A stretch of DNA of 64,000 bases from Bacteroidota bacterium. Its GTDB lineage: Bacteria; Bacteroidota; Bacteroidia; Chitinophagales; Chitinophagaceae. The stretch lies in contig VGGU01000003.1 of the NCBI GenBank assembly GCA_016868475.1, positions 18,569 through 82,568 of the forward strand, written 5' to 3'. Below the pieces are notes generated by a model that ran no database searches, was not told where the DNA came from, and worked only from the letters and a program-made list of their open reading frames with translations. Each line of letters opens with the position of its first letter. Positions within the stretch are counted from its first letter, which is position 1. Below are positions 8,737 to 19,093 of the stretch, piece after piece. A program made the translations under genes and the position numbers.

Positions 8737-9801
8737 ATGAGAAAACTCTACCTAATAACCCTAATCTCCCTTGCTATCTTACTTCTTTCCTGTGAAAATA
8801 AGGACAAGAGCAGTTTTAGCACTGAAAAAGGATCCAAAGAAAAAAGCAAATCAATTAGTGTACAAGGATTTATTGTACGCGCTGAGTCTTTTGCTGAAAC
8901 TATTGAAGTGCCGGGTTCTATCATTGCCAATGAATCCGTAGAAATACATCCAGAAATGTCTGGGCGTATAGTATTCTTGCAGTTGCCGGAGGGGAAAGTA
9001 GTAGAACAAGGCGCCCTGCTTGCAAAGATTTATGATGGGGACATAAGGGCACAACTAATAAAAACAGAGACCCAATTATTACTAGCCCAAAAGACAGAAG
9101 AAAGACAAGCACAACTCTTAAAGGTTCAAGGAATCAGCCAACAAGATTATGACCTTGGCTTGCTGCAGGTCAATAGCTTGAAGGCAGACATTGAAATAAT
9201 CAAGACACAGCTAGCAAAAACTGAGATCAAAGCTCCATTCAGTGGGCGGATTGGGTTAAAAAATATAAGCATTGGGGCCTATGTTACACCCAGCACGATA
9301 ATTACGCAGCTAAATCAAACAACTGTATTTAAAGTAGATTTTTCTGTCCCGGAAAAATATGTAAGTCGTATTCATATAGGTCAAACAATTACATTATTAA
9401 CGGCCGGAAATTCAAAACACTTAATTGGAAAAATAATTGCAATTGCCCCATCCATCCTTGAGAATAGTAGAAGTTTATTGGTAAGAGCACAACTAAACAA
9501 GTCAACTGCACCTGTACTGCCTGGCAGTTTTGCAAAGATCAGTATCAACTTTGATCCAGATCCTGGAGCTAAAATGATTCCTGCACAAGCAATATTGCCA
9601 CAAGCAAGAGGCAAGAAGGTTGTGTTATATAAGAATGGGACAGCCGTATTTCAGGACGTGATTACGGGGGTTAGAAATGCAGATAAAATTCAGGTTATTG
9701 ACGGCGTAAATATTGGAGACACTGTTTTGGTAACCGGATTAATGAGTATTCGCCCTGATAGCAAAATCACTATTCAAAAAATCATTACCCCTCAACCATG
9801 A
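8737..9801 (+). CDS. RND efflux periplasmic adaptor (membrane fusion protein)
   Basis: 354 residues with a lipoprotein signal peptide: a hydrophobic stretch ends in the lipobox LLLSC (cysteine about residue 19). A biotinyl-lipoyl-like half (EIHPEMSGRIVFLQLPEG), a helical hairpin (about 105-140), the returning lipoyl strand (IKAPFSGRIGLKNIS) and a beta-barrel domain follow, the standard HlyD/AcrA order. It would link the inner-membrane pump to the outer-membrane channel encoded by the next two genes. Its TGA shares the ATGA overlap with the permease start at 9798, showing translational coupling. Confidence 0.93.
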   Translation: MRKLYLITLISLAILLLSCENKDKSSFSTEKGSKEKSKSISVQGFIVRAESFAETIEVPGSIIANESVEIHPEMSGRIVFLQLPEGKVVEQGALLAKIYDGDIRAQLIKTETQLLLAQKTEERQAQLLKVQGISQQDYDLGLLQVNSLKADIEIIKTQLAKTEIKAPFSGRIGLKNISIGAYVTPSTIITQLNQTTVFKVDFSVPEKYVSRIHIGQTITLLTAGNSKHLIGKIIAIAPSILENSRSLLVRAQLNKSTAPVLPGSFAKISINFDPDPGAKMIPAQAILPQARGKKVVLYKNGTAVFQDVITGVRNADKIQVIDGVNIGDTVLVTGLMSIRPDSKITIQKIITPQP

Positions 9802-12800
9802 ATATTGCTGAGCTCAGTCTTCGTAGGCCTGTGCTGGCCGTGGTCATGAACATTTTAATTGTTCTATTTGGCGTAATAGGGTTTCAATTTTTAGGTGTCA
9901 GAGATTATCCCGCAACCGACCCTCCAAATATCAGCGTCAGAACCTCCTACCCTGGTGCCAATCCTGATATTGTAGAAACACAAATAACCGAACCACTCGA
10001 AAAGGCTATTAATGGAATTGCCGGAATTCGGAATATCACTTCATCAAGCAGTAATGGAACAAGTAATATCAACGTAGAATTTGAGCTGGGGATAGACCTT
10101 GAAGCTGCAGCAAATGATGTCCGAGATAAAGTATCACAGACTGCTCGTTCCTTACCTGCTGATTTAGACTCCCCACCTGTGGTTTCAAAAGCCGATGCCA
10201 GTTCAGAGTCTATTATCTCAATGACTGTACAAAGTGAAATCAGAAATCCACTACAGATCACTGAGTTTGCTACCAATGTGTTGGTTGAACGTTTACAAAC
10301 AATCCCTGGCATAAGTGGTGTTCAAATTTGGGGTGAAAAGAAATACGCAATGCGTATATGGCTGGATCCTAATAAAATGACTGCTCGCTCAATAACGGTG
10401 AATGATATTCAAAATGCATTGACCAAAGAAAACACCGAGCTCCCTGCCGGAAAAATATATGGTAGTGCAATAGAATTATCAGTAAGAACATTTGGAAAAC
10501 TTGAAACTGAAGATGATTTCAATAATCTAATTGTAAAAAATACAGCTGGTAATGAAATTCGTTTAAGCGATGTGGGTGAGGCCACCTTAGGTCCAGAGAA
10601 TGAGGAAACATTACTGCGCGGTAATGGCATTCCCATGATTTCTATAGCGCTGATTCCCCAGCCTGGCTCCAATTATGTAGCTATTGCAGATGAATTTTAT
10701 AAAAGACTAGAACAAATCAAAAAAGATGTGCCTGCTGATATACAGCTTAATGTGGGCATGGACCAAACACGATTTATTAAAAAATCTATTTTAGAGGTAA
10801 GGGAAACCTTAATGATTTCTTTCTTACTGGTAGTGATGATCATTTATGCATTTTTCAGAGATTGGATCATTGCACTACGCCCCTTAATTGATATTCCAGT
10901 TTCCTTAATTGGTGCTTTTTTTATCATGTACCTTATGGGATTCACCATCAATGTTCTCTCCTTGCTTGCCATTGTGTTGGCCACAGGGCTTGTTGTGGAT
11001 GACGGAATTGTGGTAACCGAGAACATTTATAAACGAATTGAAAAAGGAATGAATAAGTGGCAAGCAGCACTGGAAGGTTCTAAAGAAATTTACTTTGCCG
11101 TTATTGCCACCTCCATTACTTTGGCTGTTGTATTTCTGCCTATTATCTTCTTAGAAGGATTTGTAGGTAGGTTGTTCCGAGAGTTTGGCGTAGTGGTATC
11201 CGGAGCTGTGTTGATCTCAGCTTTTGTTTCTCTAACGCTTACCCCGGTATTAAATGTAAAACTGACCCGAAAAAACCCATCCGCCCATTCCCGTTTTTAT
11301 ATTTGGACAGAACCCTTTTTTAGGGGAATGGAAAATGGATATCAACGATTACTATTGGGCTTCATGCGGGTAAAATGGCTGGCGTTTCTGATTATCATTG
11401 TCTGTTTGACATCCATCTATTTTATTGGCTCAAACCTTCAGTCTGAATTAGCCCCTTTAGAAGATCGAAGCCAATTCCGAATACAATTAACAGCACCAGA
11501 GGGAACTGCGTTTGACGCCATGGATCGGTATGTGTTAAGCGTTACCGAAATGGTTATGGACTCTGTATCTGACCGAAAAATGGTCTTTAGTATGACAGCG
11601 CCTGGATTCATGGGAACTGGCAATGCCAACCTTGGATTTGTCAGGGTGATGCTTACTGATCCAAACACGCGTAGCTTAAATCAATCCACAATTGCAAAAT
11701 CAATCACTAAAAACTTAGGCAAGTTCAATGAAGGGCGGGGTTTTGTGATTGAAGAACAAACCATTTCTGTGAATCGTCGTGGTGGACAACCTGTTGCTTT
11801 TGTGATCCAGCATAATAATTTTGAGAAATTAACAAAAGCTCTCCCTCTTTTGTTGGAAGAAGCCCGCAATAGCAAAATTCTACAAAGTCCTGATGTTGAT
11901 TTAAAGTTTAACAGACCGGAGATTCGAGTGGAAATAGATCGCTTAAAAGCCGCTTCTTTGGGGGTAAGTGTGGCTGACGTTTCACAAACACTGCAATTAG
12001 CCTATAGTAATCGAAGAATGGGCTATTTTACTAAGGATGGGAAGCAATACAGCGTAATAGGTCAGGTTAGCAGAACTGAAAGAGATGATCCCGGCGACCT
12101 CAGACTTCTGTTTGTGCGAAATAATCGTGGGGAGTTGATCAGCATGGACAACTTAATTAAGACCGAGGAAACTAATAGCCCACCCTCCATCTATCATTTT
12201 AACCGTTTCAAATCTGCTACCATTTCCGCAAGCTTGCAACCCGGATATACAATTGGAGATGGAGTGAAGGAAATGGAAAGAATAGCCGAAAAAATATTGG
12301 ACGACACTTATGCAACTGCTCTTTCAGGCACCTCCCGTGATTTCAAAGAAAGCAGCAGCAATACCTTATATGCATTTGTGCTTGCGTTGATATTGATTTT
12401 TTTAATCCTCGCTGCGCAATTTGAGAGTTTTGTTGACCCGCTGGTCATCATGTTTACTGTTCCGCTTGCCATTGCGGGAGCGGTAATTTCCTTGTGGGCG
12501 TTTGATCACACGCTCAATATTTTTTCTCAGATTGGCATGATCATGTTGATAGGATTGGTTACCAAAAATGGTATTTTAATTGTTGAATTTGCCAACCAGC
12601 AACAATTAAAAGGGCTCAAAAAACATGATGCGGTGATCTATGCTGCCGGTCAAAGACTCCGTCCTATTTTAATGACCAGTTTGGCAATGGCGTTAGGAGC
12701 CCTTCCGCTTGCATTATCACTAGGTGCAGCAGCCACAAGCAGAATCCCCTTAGGAATTGTAATTGTTGGAGGAATCATTTTTTCTCTGGCACTTACGCTT

Positions 12801-12881
12801 TTTGTGATCCCGGCAATTTATGCTTATCTGTCGCTACCCAAAAAGAAAAGTGAAATTGAATCATTAATTAGCTCTGTTTAA
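9798..12881 (+). CDS. RND efflux inner-membrane permease (AcrB/HAE1 family)
   Basis: 1027 residues, full length for a proton-driven tripartite efflux pump. Two repeats of one plus five membrane helices and large periplasmic loops are seen. The proton relay residues are present: D401 and D402 in GLVVDDGIVV and K923 in GLVTKNGI. The N-terminal SLRRPVLAVVMNI and the segment starting DYPATDPPNI are typical of the MexF/AcrB branch that exports organic molecules. Substrate cannot be told from sequence. The start overlaps the adaptor gene by four bases and the TolC gene follows after nine bases. Confidence 0.95.
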   Translation: MNIAELSLRRPVLAVVMNILIVLFGVIGFQFLGVRDYPATDPPNISVRTSYPGANPDIVETQITEPLEKAINGIAGIRNITSSSSNGTSNINVEFELGIDLEAAANDVRDKVSQTARSLPADLDSPPVVSKADASSESIISMTVQSEIRNPLQITEFATNVLVERLQTIPGISGVQIWGEKKYAMRIWLDPNKMTARSITVNDIQNALTKENTELPAGKIYGSAIELSVRTFGKLETEDDFNNLIVKNTAGNEIRLSDVGEATLGPENEETLLRGNGIPMISIALIPQPGSNYVAIADEFYKRLEQIKKDVPADIQLNVGMDQTRFIKKSILEVRETLMISFLLVVMIIYAFFRDWIIALRPLIDIPVSLIGAFFIMYLMGFTINVLSLLAIVLATGLVVDDGIVVTENIYKRIEKGMNKWQAALEGSKEIYFAVIATSITLAVVFLPIIFLEGFVGRLFREFGVVVSGAVLISAFVSLTLTPVLNVKLTRKNPSAHSRFYIWTEPFFRGMENGYQRLLLGFMRVKWLAFLIIIVCLTSIYFIGSNLQSELAPLEDRSQFRIQLTAPEGTAFDAMDRYVLSVTEMVMDSVSDRKMVFSMTAPGFMGTGNANLGFVRVMLTDPNTRSLNQSTIAKSITKNLGKFNEGRGFVIEEQTISVNRRGGQPVAFVIQHNNFEKLTKALPLLLEEARNSKILQSPDVDLKFNRPEIRVEIDRLKAASLGVSVADVSQTLQLAYSNRRMGYFTKDGKQYSVIGQVSRTERDDPGDLRLLFVRNNRGELISMDNLIKTEETNSPPSIYHFNRFKSATISASLQPGYTIGDGVKEMERIAEKILDDTYATALSGTSRDFKESSSNTLYAFVLALILIFLILAAQFESFVDPLVIMFTVPLAIAGAVISLWAFDHTLNIFSQIGMIMLIGLVTKNGILIVEFANQQQLKGLKKHDAVIYAAGQRLRPILMTSLAMALGALPLALSLGAAATSRIPLGIVIVGGIIFSLALTLFVIPAIYAYLSLPKKKSEIESLISSV

Positions 12882-12890
12882 TTATACAGC

Positions 12891-14234
12891 ATGAAAATTA
12901 CTGCACTACTAGGCTTACTATTTGTTTCCTTGCTATGTGAAGGGCAGGTGTCAGGTCAACAAACAAAAGATCATCAACTACCCTTGCTTCGATTGGAAGA
13001 TGTTATTGAGCTAACACTATCAAAAAACTATGGAATTCGGATAGCCAGAAATGATTCCGCTGCGTTAGCAATCGAAAAGTCTTTTAGTCAGGAAGCCGTT
13101 TTACCCAGATTAAACGCTGCTACTGGATTACTGTTTAATAATAATGATCAACATCAAAAATTTTCTGATGGGGCTATACGTGAAAGAAAAGGGATCCAAT
13201 CAGCTAATACAAATGCTTCACTTGCGCTGAACTGGACTGTGTTTAATGGACTTCGCGTTTACGCTACCCGAGAAAGAGCTGCCGCACTTCAGCAATTAGG
13301 CCAATTGAATGTCCGAAATAACCTATTAAATACAGTTGCAGAAGCCAGTAACGGGTATTATGCCATTGTACAACAAAAACAACAACTTAAAGCCATTGAG
13401 GAGCAAATTCAGATCAATCAGGAGCGTGTTAAATTAGCTGATTATAAATTATCAATTGGTGCCGGCACAAGGCCAGACTTATTACAAAGCAAAGTAGATC
13501 TAAATGCCCAAAAAGCAGCTCAACTAGAGCAGCTCTCTACACTCCAACAATTGAAAAATGAATTGAACACCATTATGGGTAGGTCCATCGTCGACAATTT
13601 TGAAGTAACGGATTCCATACCCTTTAAGCCCGCTCTTTCCATTGTTGATCTGCAAGAAAATCTGGATAAAACCAATTTGCAGCTACTAGTAGCTCAAAAA
13701 AATATTTCCCTGGCTAGTTCCGCGCTAAAAATCCAAAAAGCAGATCGATGGCCTATGCTCAATTTCAATTCCACTTACAACTTTAATTTACTTGACAACA
13801 AAGCCGTTGTAAATCCCTTTCAGCCCTTGTTCAGTAGAAACAATGGATTCAACTATGGAATAACAACCAGTATACCTCTTTTTAACAACGGAATAACACG
13901 TCGTAATATTCAACAGGCACAACTGAATCTCAAAAGAGAACAATTGGTCTTTGATAATCAAAAACAGCAAGTTGATCTTGCCCTGGTACAGGCCTATAAT
14001 CTATACCAGGCAGCACTACAACTTCTACGCTTAGAGGAAGAGAACATGCTGTTGGCACGTGAAAACGTTCAAATAGTTTTTGAGGTCTATCGGTTAAACT
14101 CTTCAACCCTGATCCAATTAAAAGAAGCACAAAAAAGTCTGCAAGATGCATTCACCAGACTAATTCGTGCCCGATTTCAGGCAAAACAAGCCGAAACTGA
14201 ATTGCTACGTTTAAAAGGAACACTTCTCCACTAG
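12891..14234 (+). CDS. TolC-family outer-membrane efflux protein
   Basis: 447 residues with a signal peptide (about 1-23, ending VSGQQ). Long heptad-rich helices in two homologous halves (including the [18 protein letters not shown] segment and the later [14 protein letters not shown] segment) mark the outer-membrane channel of a tripartite efflux system. It is the third gene of the adaptor, permease, channel operon. The end lies 46 bases before purE. Confidence 0.92.
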   Translation: MKITALLGLLFVSLLCEGQVSGQQTKDHQLPLLRLEDVIELTLSKNYGIRIARNDSAALAIEKSFSQEAVLPRLNAATGLLFNNNDQHQKFSDGAIRERKGIQSANTNASLALNWTVFNGLRVYATRERAAALQQLGQLNVRNNLLNTVAEASNGYYAIVQQKQQLKAIEEQIQINQERVKLADYKLSIGAGTRPDLLQSKVDLNAQKAAQLEQLSTLQQLKNELNTIMGRSIVDNFEVTDSIPFKPALSIVDLQENLDKTNLQLLVAQKNISLASSALKIQKADRWPMLNFNSTYNFNLLDNKAVVNPFQPLFSRNNGFNYGITTSIPLFNNGITRRNIQQAQLNLKREQLVFDNQKQQVDLALVQAYNLYQAALQLLRLEEENMLLARENVQIVFEVYRLNSSTLIQLKEAQKSLQDAFTRLIRARFQAKQAETELLRLKGTLLH

Positions 14235-14280
14235 GGCGTCTCTCGAAAAATTGTCCTTTCTTTGCATTCAAATTGAATTT

Positions 14281-14793
14281 ATGAAGCCACTGGTAGGTAT
14301 CATCATGGGTAGCGATAGCGACTTGACTGTGATGCAAAGTGCTGCTGACATCTTGAATCATTTTGATATTCCCTATGAACTGACCGTTGTTTCAGCACAT
14401 CGCACACCAGAGCGCATGATGGAATACGCTGGAAAAGCAAAAGAAAGAGGACTAAAAGTAATTATTGCTGGTGCAGGTGGAGCCGCCCATCTCCCAGGCA
14501 TGGTTGCAGCAATAACAACACTCCCTGTAATTGGGGTACCTATCAGGTCTTCAAACTCTATAGACGGCTGGGATTCCATTCTTTCCATATTACAAATGCC
14601 AAACGGTGTTCCCGTTGCAACAGTAGCACTCAATGCGGCCAAAAATGCCGGAATTTTAGCTGCAGCCATTTTGAGTACCAGCAACGAGGATCTTTCTACC
14701 AAACTAGCTGCGTACAAAAAAGGAATGGAAGCGGAAGTAAATACTAAAATAAATCGCCTAAAAGAAGAAGGCTGGGAAAATTCCTTTGATTAA
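14281..14793 (+). CDS. purE: N5-carboxyaminoimidazole ribonucleotide mutase
   Basis: 170 residues from the ATG at 14281; a TTG 30 bases upstream is in frame but adds sequence outside the family. It converts N5-CAIR to CAIR, the step after PurK. The [10 protein letters not shown] motif, SAHRTPERM and [10 protein letters not shown] segments are diagnostic of class I PurE. Its stop overlaps the bshC stop on the other strand within the palindrome TTAA (14790-14793). Confidence 0.97.
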   Translation: MKPLVGIIMGSDSDLTVMQSAADILNHFDIPYELTVVSAHRTPERMMEYAGKAKERGLKVIIAGAGGAAHLPGMVAAITTLPVIGVPIRSSNSIDGWDSILSILQMPNGVPVATVALNAAKNAGILAAAILSTSNEDLSTKLAAYKKGMEAEVNTKINRLKEEGWENSFD

Positions 14794-16391
14794 TCAATAG
14801 TTGTCATCGTAAAGAAAGGCTCCAGTGGATAGCTGGCTTCAAGCAAATGATCAAGCAACTGCGATCCATATTGTGCATAAAAAGTGCCCATATGATCAAC
14901 TCGTTCTTGCAATTTCCCATTAGGAAATAAAGCGGTTTTCAATGCGAGTAATTTTTTTTCTCTAGCTGAATATTTTTGCTTGATTGCGCGTGCCATTTTT
15001 TTCTCCATTCCTTTTACTAGCCTTTCTCCATTTTTTCCAATAGCCTCAGCATGACCTTTGAGTGAAAAATCAACACCTTCTGCTTTCTGAGCTAGTTCCC
15101 TATAAAATTCTTGTAGCTGAATCAATTCTGCTTTCAGTGAACAATTTTTTTTATCGGCTTCAGTGTAGCAATCTCCGAGCAGCTTCTCAATTGATTGAAA
15201 CAAATGTCTGGTTTCCAAGCCCAGCTTTGCTAATTTGGCCGATTGTTCAGCTGAAACTAAAAGGAATGAATTCCGTAAAATCAACACGGGGAAAGGAATA
15301 CTCATTTTCTTATGTAATGAGATCAGCGGCATCCAGTAAGCCAATTCACTGCCACCACCAATAAATGCAATGTCAGGCAATAAAAGAGACTGATACAAAC
15401 CTCTCAGAATTACGTTGGGACTGAATCGCTCAGGATACTGCTCCAGCTCTTGCATTAATTGTTGCTGGTTGAACTGTATTGTAGTTCCAACTACCTGCCA
15501 TTTATCATTTACTTTTTCAATTCGTTGACGAAGTCCTTCTTTTAAATAGAATAAATTGATTGGACGAACCAAAGCCTGAGCGGAATACCCCCACTCTTTC
15601 ATTTGATTGAGCGTAGGATTTATAGCCGCCTCAGTTTGTCCGGCTTCCAAATCAAAAGAAAAAATGGACTTGCCAAGCTCTTTTAAAGATTTTGCATCAG
15701 CATCTATCACTACTACTCCAAAACGCCCGAACAGTTGATCCACCATTCGTAATGTGGCGCGAGCTAAGGTATCTTGCTCCTGATAAGATGATTTAAGCAT
15801 TTCAATCCACTCTTTGCCGTGAGGTAATCCTCCCCACTCTCCTGCTAACTCATCTATTAGGTTGAGTAACTCCTGATCCACTTTCATCCTACCCACTGCA
15901 CCTTTTTGTTCAGTATTCCACCGATGGGTAAGGTTGCCCACGTGTATATGGTTCAGCTCTTCTAAATCCGCATCCTCACTGCCAATGAAAAATACAGGCA
16001 CAAAGTGTAGTTCAGGAAATTGCACTTTGCAGTACATAGCCAATCGAATGGCGTGCAAAATCTTATAAAAGAAATAAAGTGGGCCTGTAAAGAGATTATT
16101 TTGATGAGCAGTGGTTATTGTAAAGGTGGAGGGCTGTAATAAACTTTCAATGTTTTCACGCACCGGATTAGCCAATTTGATTCCTTGGTATTGATCCTTT
16201 AAATGTGCAACAATAGCCGGTCGGTTAGTGGCAAATTGTTGGCGCTCAATAATTGCTTTACTCAATCCTAATCGATCAGGAGGAAATAAGGGCAAGGAAT
16301 ACAAGGCAGGGTCCTTTTGGATATAATCAAGGATCAATTGGCTAAAAAACCCAGTTTCCCGATATGAAATATACTTGCTTGTAATGGTCAT
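14790..16391 (-). CDS. bshC: Bacillithiol biosynthesis cysteine-adding enzyme
   Basis: 533 residues, usual length. BshC joins cysteine to glucosaminyl-malate in the last step of bacillithiol synthesis, giving the main low-molecular-weight thiol in many Firmicutes and Bacteroidota. The [18 protein letters not shown] segment, the [15 protein letters not shown] segment and the [12 protein letters not shown] segment are family hallmarks. A coiled-coil stretch lies around 410-480. bshA and bshB are not in the window. The gene ends convergent with purE and stands alone on its strand. Confidence 0.93.
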   Translation of the reverse strand: MTITSKYISYRETGFFSQLILDYIQKDPALYSLPLFPPDRLGLSKAIIERQQFATNRPAIVAHLKDQYQGIKLANPVRENIESLLQPSTFTITTAHQNNLFTGPLYFFYKILHAIRLAMYCKVQFPELHFVPVFFIGSEDADLEELNHIHVGNLTHRWNTEQKGAVGRMKVDQELLNLIDELAGEWGGLPHGKEWIEMLKSSYQEQDTLARATLRMVDQLFGRFGVVVIDADAKSLKELGKSIFSFDLEAGQTEAAINPTLNQMKEWGYSAQALVRPINLFYLKEGLRQRIEKVNDKWQVVGTTIQFNQQQLMQELEQYPERFSPNVILRGLYQSLLLPDIAFIGGGSELAYWMPLISLHKKMSIPFPVLILRNSFLLVSAEQSAKLAKLGLETRHLFQSIEKLLGDCYTEADKKNCSLKAELIQLQEFYRELAQKAEGVDFSLKGHAEAIGKNGERLVKGMEKKMARAIKQKYSAREKKLLALKTALFPNGKLQERVDHMGTFYAQYGSQLLDHLLEASYPLEPFFTMTTID

Positions 16392-16502
16392 GGATGATAA
16401 AAGTAAGAACTGTTCAGAAACGATTCATTGCAGATAGCCTTACATCTATAGCAGGACTAAAGATATCAACTAATCCATGTAATATTGTGTAAAATATCCC
16501 CT

Positions 16503-17774
16503 ATGGAGGCCTACGGGAAAGTCTTACTCATAGCCATGCCAGCCTTTCTGATTCTGCTTTTAATAGAAACGCTATATGGGAAAGTAAGAGGTTTTGACAC
16601 TTCGCGTCAAATGGATACGATCTCCTCATTAACCTCCGGCATTACTAATGTTACTAAAAGCGTATTGGAGCTGACCATCATCATTGGGATTTACCCATTT
16701 TTTCTAAACTATTTTGCGCTGACAAAGATTGAAAATACTTTTCTTGTTTACTTTTTCACCTTTATCATTTTGGATTTTAATGGCTATTGGATTCACCGGT
16801 GGAGTCACGAGATCAATTTATTTTGGAATCTTCACGTTATCCATCATAGTAGCGAGGAATACAATCTGGCTTGTGCATTAAGGCAAAGCATATCTGCTTT
16901 CTTTAATTTATTCACCATTCTGTTACTTCCTGCGGCCCTACTGGGCATTCCCCAAGCCGTGATTAGCATTGTAGCTCCATTGCATTTGTTTGCGCAGTTC
17001 TGGTACCACACCCGACATATCAACAAAATGGGTTGGTTGGAAAAGGTAATTGTTACCCCTTCACACCATCGCGTCCATCATGCAATCAATCCTGAGTACA
17101 TGGACAAGAACCTTTCTCCAATATTTATTATTTGGGATAAACTGTTCGGAACTTTTCAAGAGGAATTGAAAGAAGTTCCCCCTGTCTATGGCGTTACAAG
17201 ACCCGCCCGTACCTGGAATCCCATTCGCATTAATTTTCAACACCTCCGGTTGTTAATATTGGACTGTTGGCGAACTAAAAAATGGAGTGAGAAATTTTTA
17301 CTTTGGTTCAAGCCTACTGGATACAGACCCGAAGATGTGGCACTGGCCTACCCCGTAAAGAAAATTGAAAATATATACCAGTTTGAAAAATACACTACCA
17401 GAACCACTACTTTATTTACCACTTGGGCCTGGACACAAATGATTTTTCTATTACTATTCATTTCTTATCTATTTGGATCGATTGCGTACATTAATTCATT
17501 GAACTTGTCCTTTATCTACTGGTATGGCGCATTTATCTTTATTTATGTGTTTTCATTAACCGAGTTGATGGATAGAAACAAATTTGCTATTAGCTGGGAG
17601 CTGTTAAAATTTTGTTTGGGCCTGGGACTTATCTATTGGCAACAAGATTGGTTTGGGTCTAATTCCTTTTTTCCCCAAGCATCCTTAATGGTAACCGGAT
17701 ACCTCTTGTTCTCACTGGTCACCAGCTGCTGGTTTTATTTGAAACACCTTAAAGAAGATAAAGTCCTTGCCTAA
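16503..17774 (+). CDS. Sterol desaturase / fatty acid hydroxylase family membrane protein
   Basis: 423 residues from the ATG at 16503; a TTG at 16485 is in frame. The di-iron histidine motifs are present: HRWSH, HVIHHSSEEYN, and HHRVHH. Several hydrophobic helices surround them, and about 130 residues of further hydrophobic segments follow, as in the alkylglycerol monooxygenase-like branch. The reaction would be an O2-dependent hydroxylation of a lipid. The substrate is not known. The gene stands alone; its stop is eight bases from the stop of rimO on the opposite strand. Confidence 0.85.
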   Translation: MEAYGKVLLIAMPAFLILLLIETLYGKVRGFDTSRQMDTISSLTSGITNVTKSVLELTIIIGIYPFFLNYFALTKIENTFLVYFFTFIILDFNGYWIHRWSHEINLFWNLHVIHHSSEEYNLACALRQSISAFFNLFTILLLPAALLGIPQAVISIVAPLHLFAQFWYHTRHINKMGWLEKVIVTPSHHRVHHAINPEYMDKNLSPIFIIWDKLFGTFQEELKEVPPVYGVTRPARTWNPIRINFQHLRLLILDCWRTKKWSEKFLLWFKPTGYRPEDVALAYPVKKIENIYQFEKYTTRTTTLFTTWAWTQMIFLLLFISYLFGSIAYINSLNLSFIYWYGAFIFIYVFSLTELMDRNKFAISWELLKFCLGLGLIYWQQDWFGSNSFFPQASLMVTGYLLFSLVTSCWFYLKHLKEDKVLA

Positions 17775-17782
17775 TCGCAAAC

Positions 17783-19093
17783 TTAACTAATCAGTTCGCC
17801 TTCCAAGTCATACTCATAGGCCCTGGTAATTCGTACAGTAACAAATTGACCTGGTATCAATTTTTTTTGAGTTTGGATGATGATTTCATTATCCACTTCT
17901 ACTGAATCAACTGCAGAACGGGCAATGTAGCGCCCGGCCTCTTTTTTGTCTACAATAACACGAAACTCTTGTCCCAGTTTTTTCTGATTGAGCTTATAGG
18001 AAATATCTTGCTGCCACTCCATTATTTCCTGCGCCCTGGATTCCTTCTCCTCTTGTGTAAGTGAATCTACTAATGAAAAGCCTGCTGTATCCTCTTCATG
18101 CGAATAAGTAAACACACCCACGCGGTCAAATTGCTGCTGCGTTAAGAAATCTTTTAATTCTTCAATATCCTCTCTTGTTTCCCCAGGAAAACCAACAATC
18201 AAGGTTGTTCTAAGGCAAATTCCTGGAACGCTGTTTCGGATAGTAGAAAGCAGCTCTTCCATCTCAGCTCGCGTAATCTGTCGTTTCATGGCCTGCAGCA
18301 TATTATTAGAAGCATGTTGCAGTGGTATGTCGAGGTATTTGCAAATATTGGGGCGATCCCTGATCACATCCAGTACTTCTAATGGGAATTTAGAAGGATA
18401 GGCATAATGCAATCTGATCCATTCAAGTCCTTTTATATCGGCAAGCTGGTTGAGTAATTCAGGCAACGCCCTTCGCTTATACAGGTCTAGGCCATAGTAA
18501 GTAAGTTCCTGCGCAATCAACATAATTTCCTTGACCCCACGACTCACCAAGGATTCTGCCTCAGCAATCAAAGATTCCATGCTGCGGCTTACATGTCCGC
18601 CACGCATAAGTGGTATGGCGCAAAATGAACAGGTTCTGTTACACCCTTCTGAAATTTTTAAATAGGCATAATGACTAGGCGTTGCCAACAAACGCTCTCC
18701 TAATAATTCTGCTTTGTAATCAGCCTCCAGTGTTTTCAGTAGTTGTGGCAATTCCAGGGTACCAAAAAAAGCGTCAACCTCTGGAATCTCCGATTCTAAA
18801 TTCAATTTGTAACGTTCACTCAAACAACCCGTCACATAAACCTTTTCAAGCTTTCCTTTTTTCTTTAGTTCCACTTGCTCCAATATTGTTTGCACGCTTT
18901 CTTCCTTGGCCTTGTCAATAAATCCACAGGTGTTTATCACCACAATTTGGTGATCTAGTTTTGTGTTTTCATGAACAACGTCGATGCTATTAGCCATAAG
19001 CTGACCACTTAACACCTCGCTATCCACCATATTCTTGCTACACCCTAAGGTGATGATATTTACTTTTCGGGGATATAACTGACCTGTTCTCAT
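17783..19093 (-). CDS. rimO: Ribosomal protein S12 methylthiotransferase
   Basis: 436 residues from the ATG at 19093 (a TTG one codon before is also possible). RimO adds a methylthio group to an aspartate of ribosomal protein S12. Two cluster sites are visible: C18, C56 and C90 of the N-terminal domain (LGCSKN, INTCGF, VTGCLSER), and the radical SAM triad C151, C155, C158 (EGCNRTCSFC). A TRAM-like domain ends the protein. The start overlaps the ftsY stop as TGATG, so the two genes are translationally coupled. Confidence 0.95.
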   Translation of the reverse strand: MRTGQLYPRKVNIITLGCSKNMVDSEVLSGQLMANSIDVVHENTKLDHQIVVINTCGFIDKAKEESVQTILEQVELKKKGKLEKVYVTGCLSERYKLNLESEIPEVDAFFGTLELPQLLKTLEADYKAELLGERLLATPSHYAYLKISEGCNRTCSFCAIPLMRGGHVSRSMESLIAEAESLVSRGVKEIMLIAQELTYYGLDLYKRRALPELLNQLADIKGLEWIRLHYAYPSKFPLEVLDVIRDRPNICKYLDIPLQHASNNMLQAMKRQITRAEMEELLSTIRNSVPGICLRTTLIVGFPGETREDIEELKDFLTQQQFDRVGVFTYSHEEDTAGFSLVDSLTQEEKESRAQEIMEWQQDISYKLNQKKLGQEFRVIVDKKEAGRYIARSAVDSVEVDNEIIIQTQKKLIPGQFVTVRITRAYEYDLEGELIS

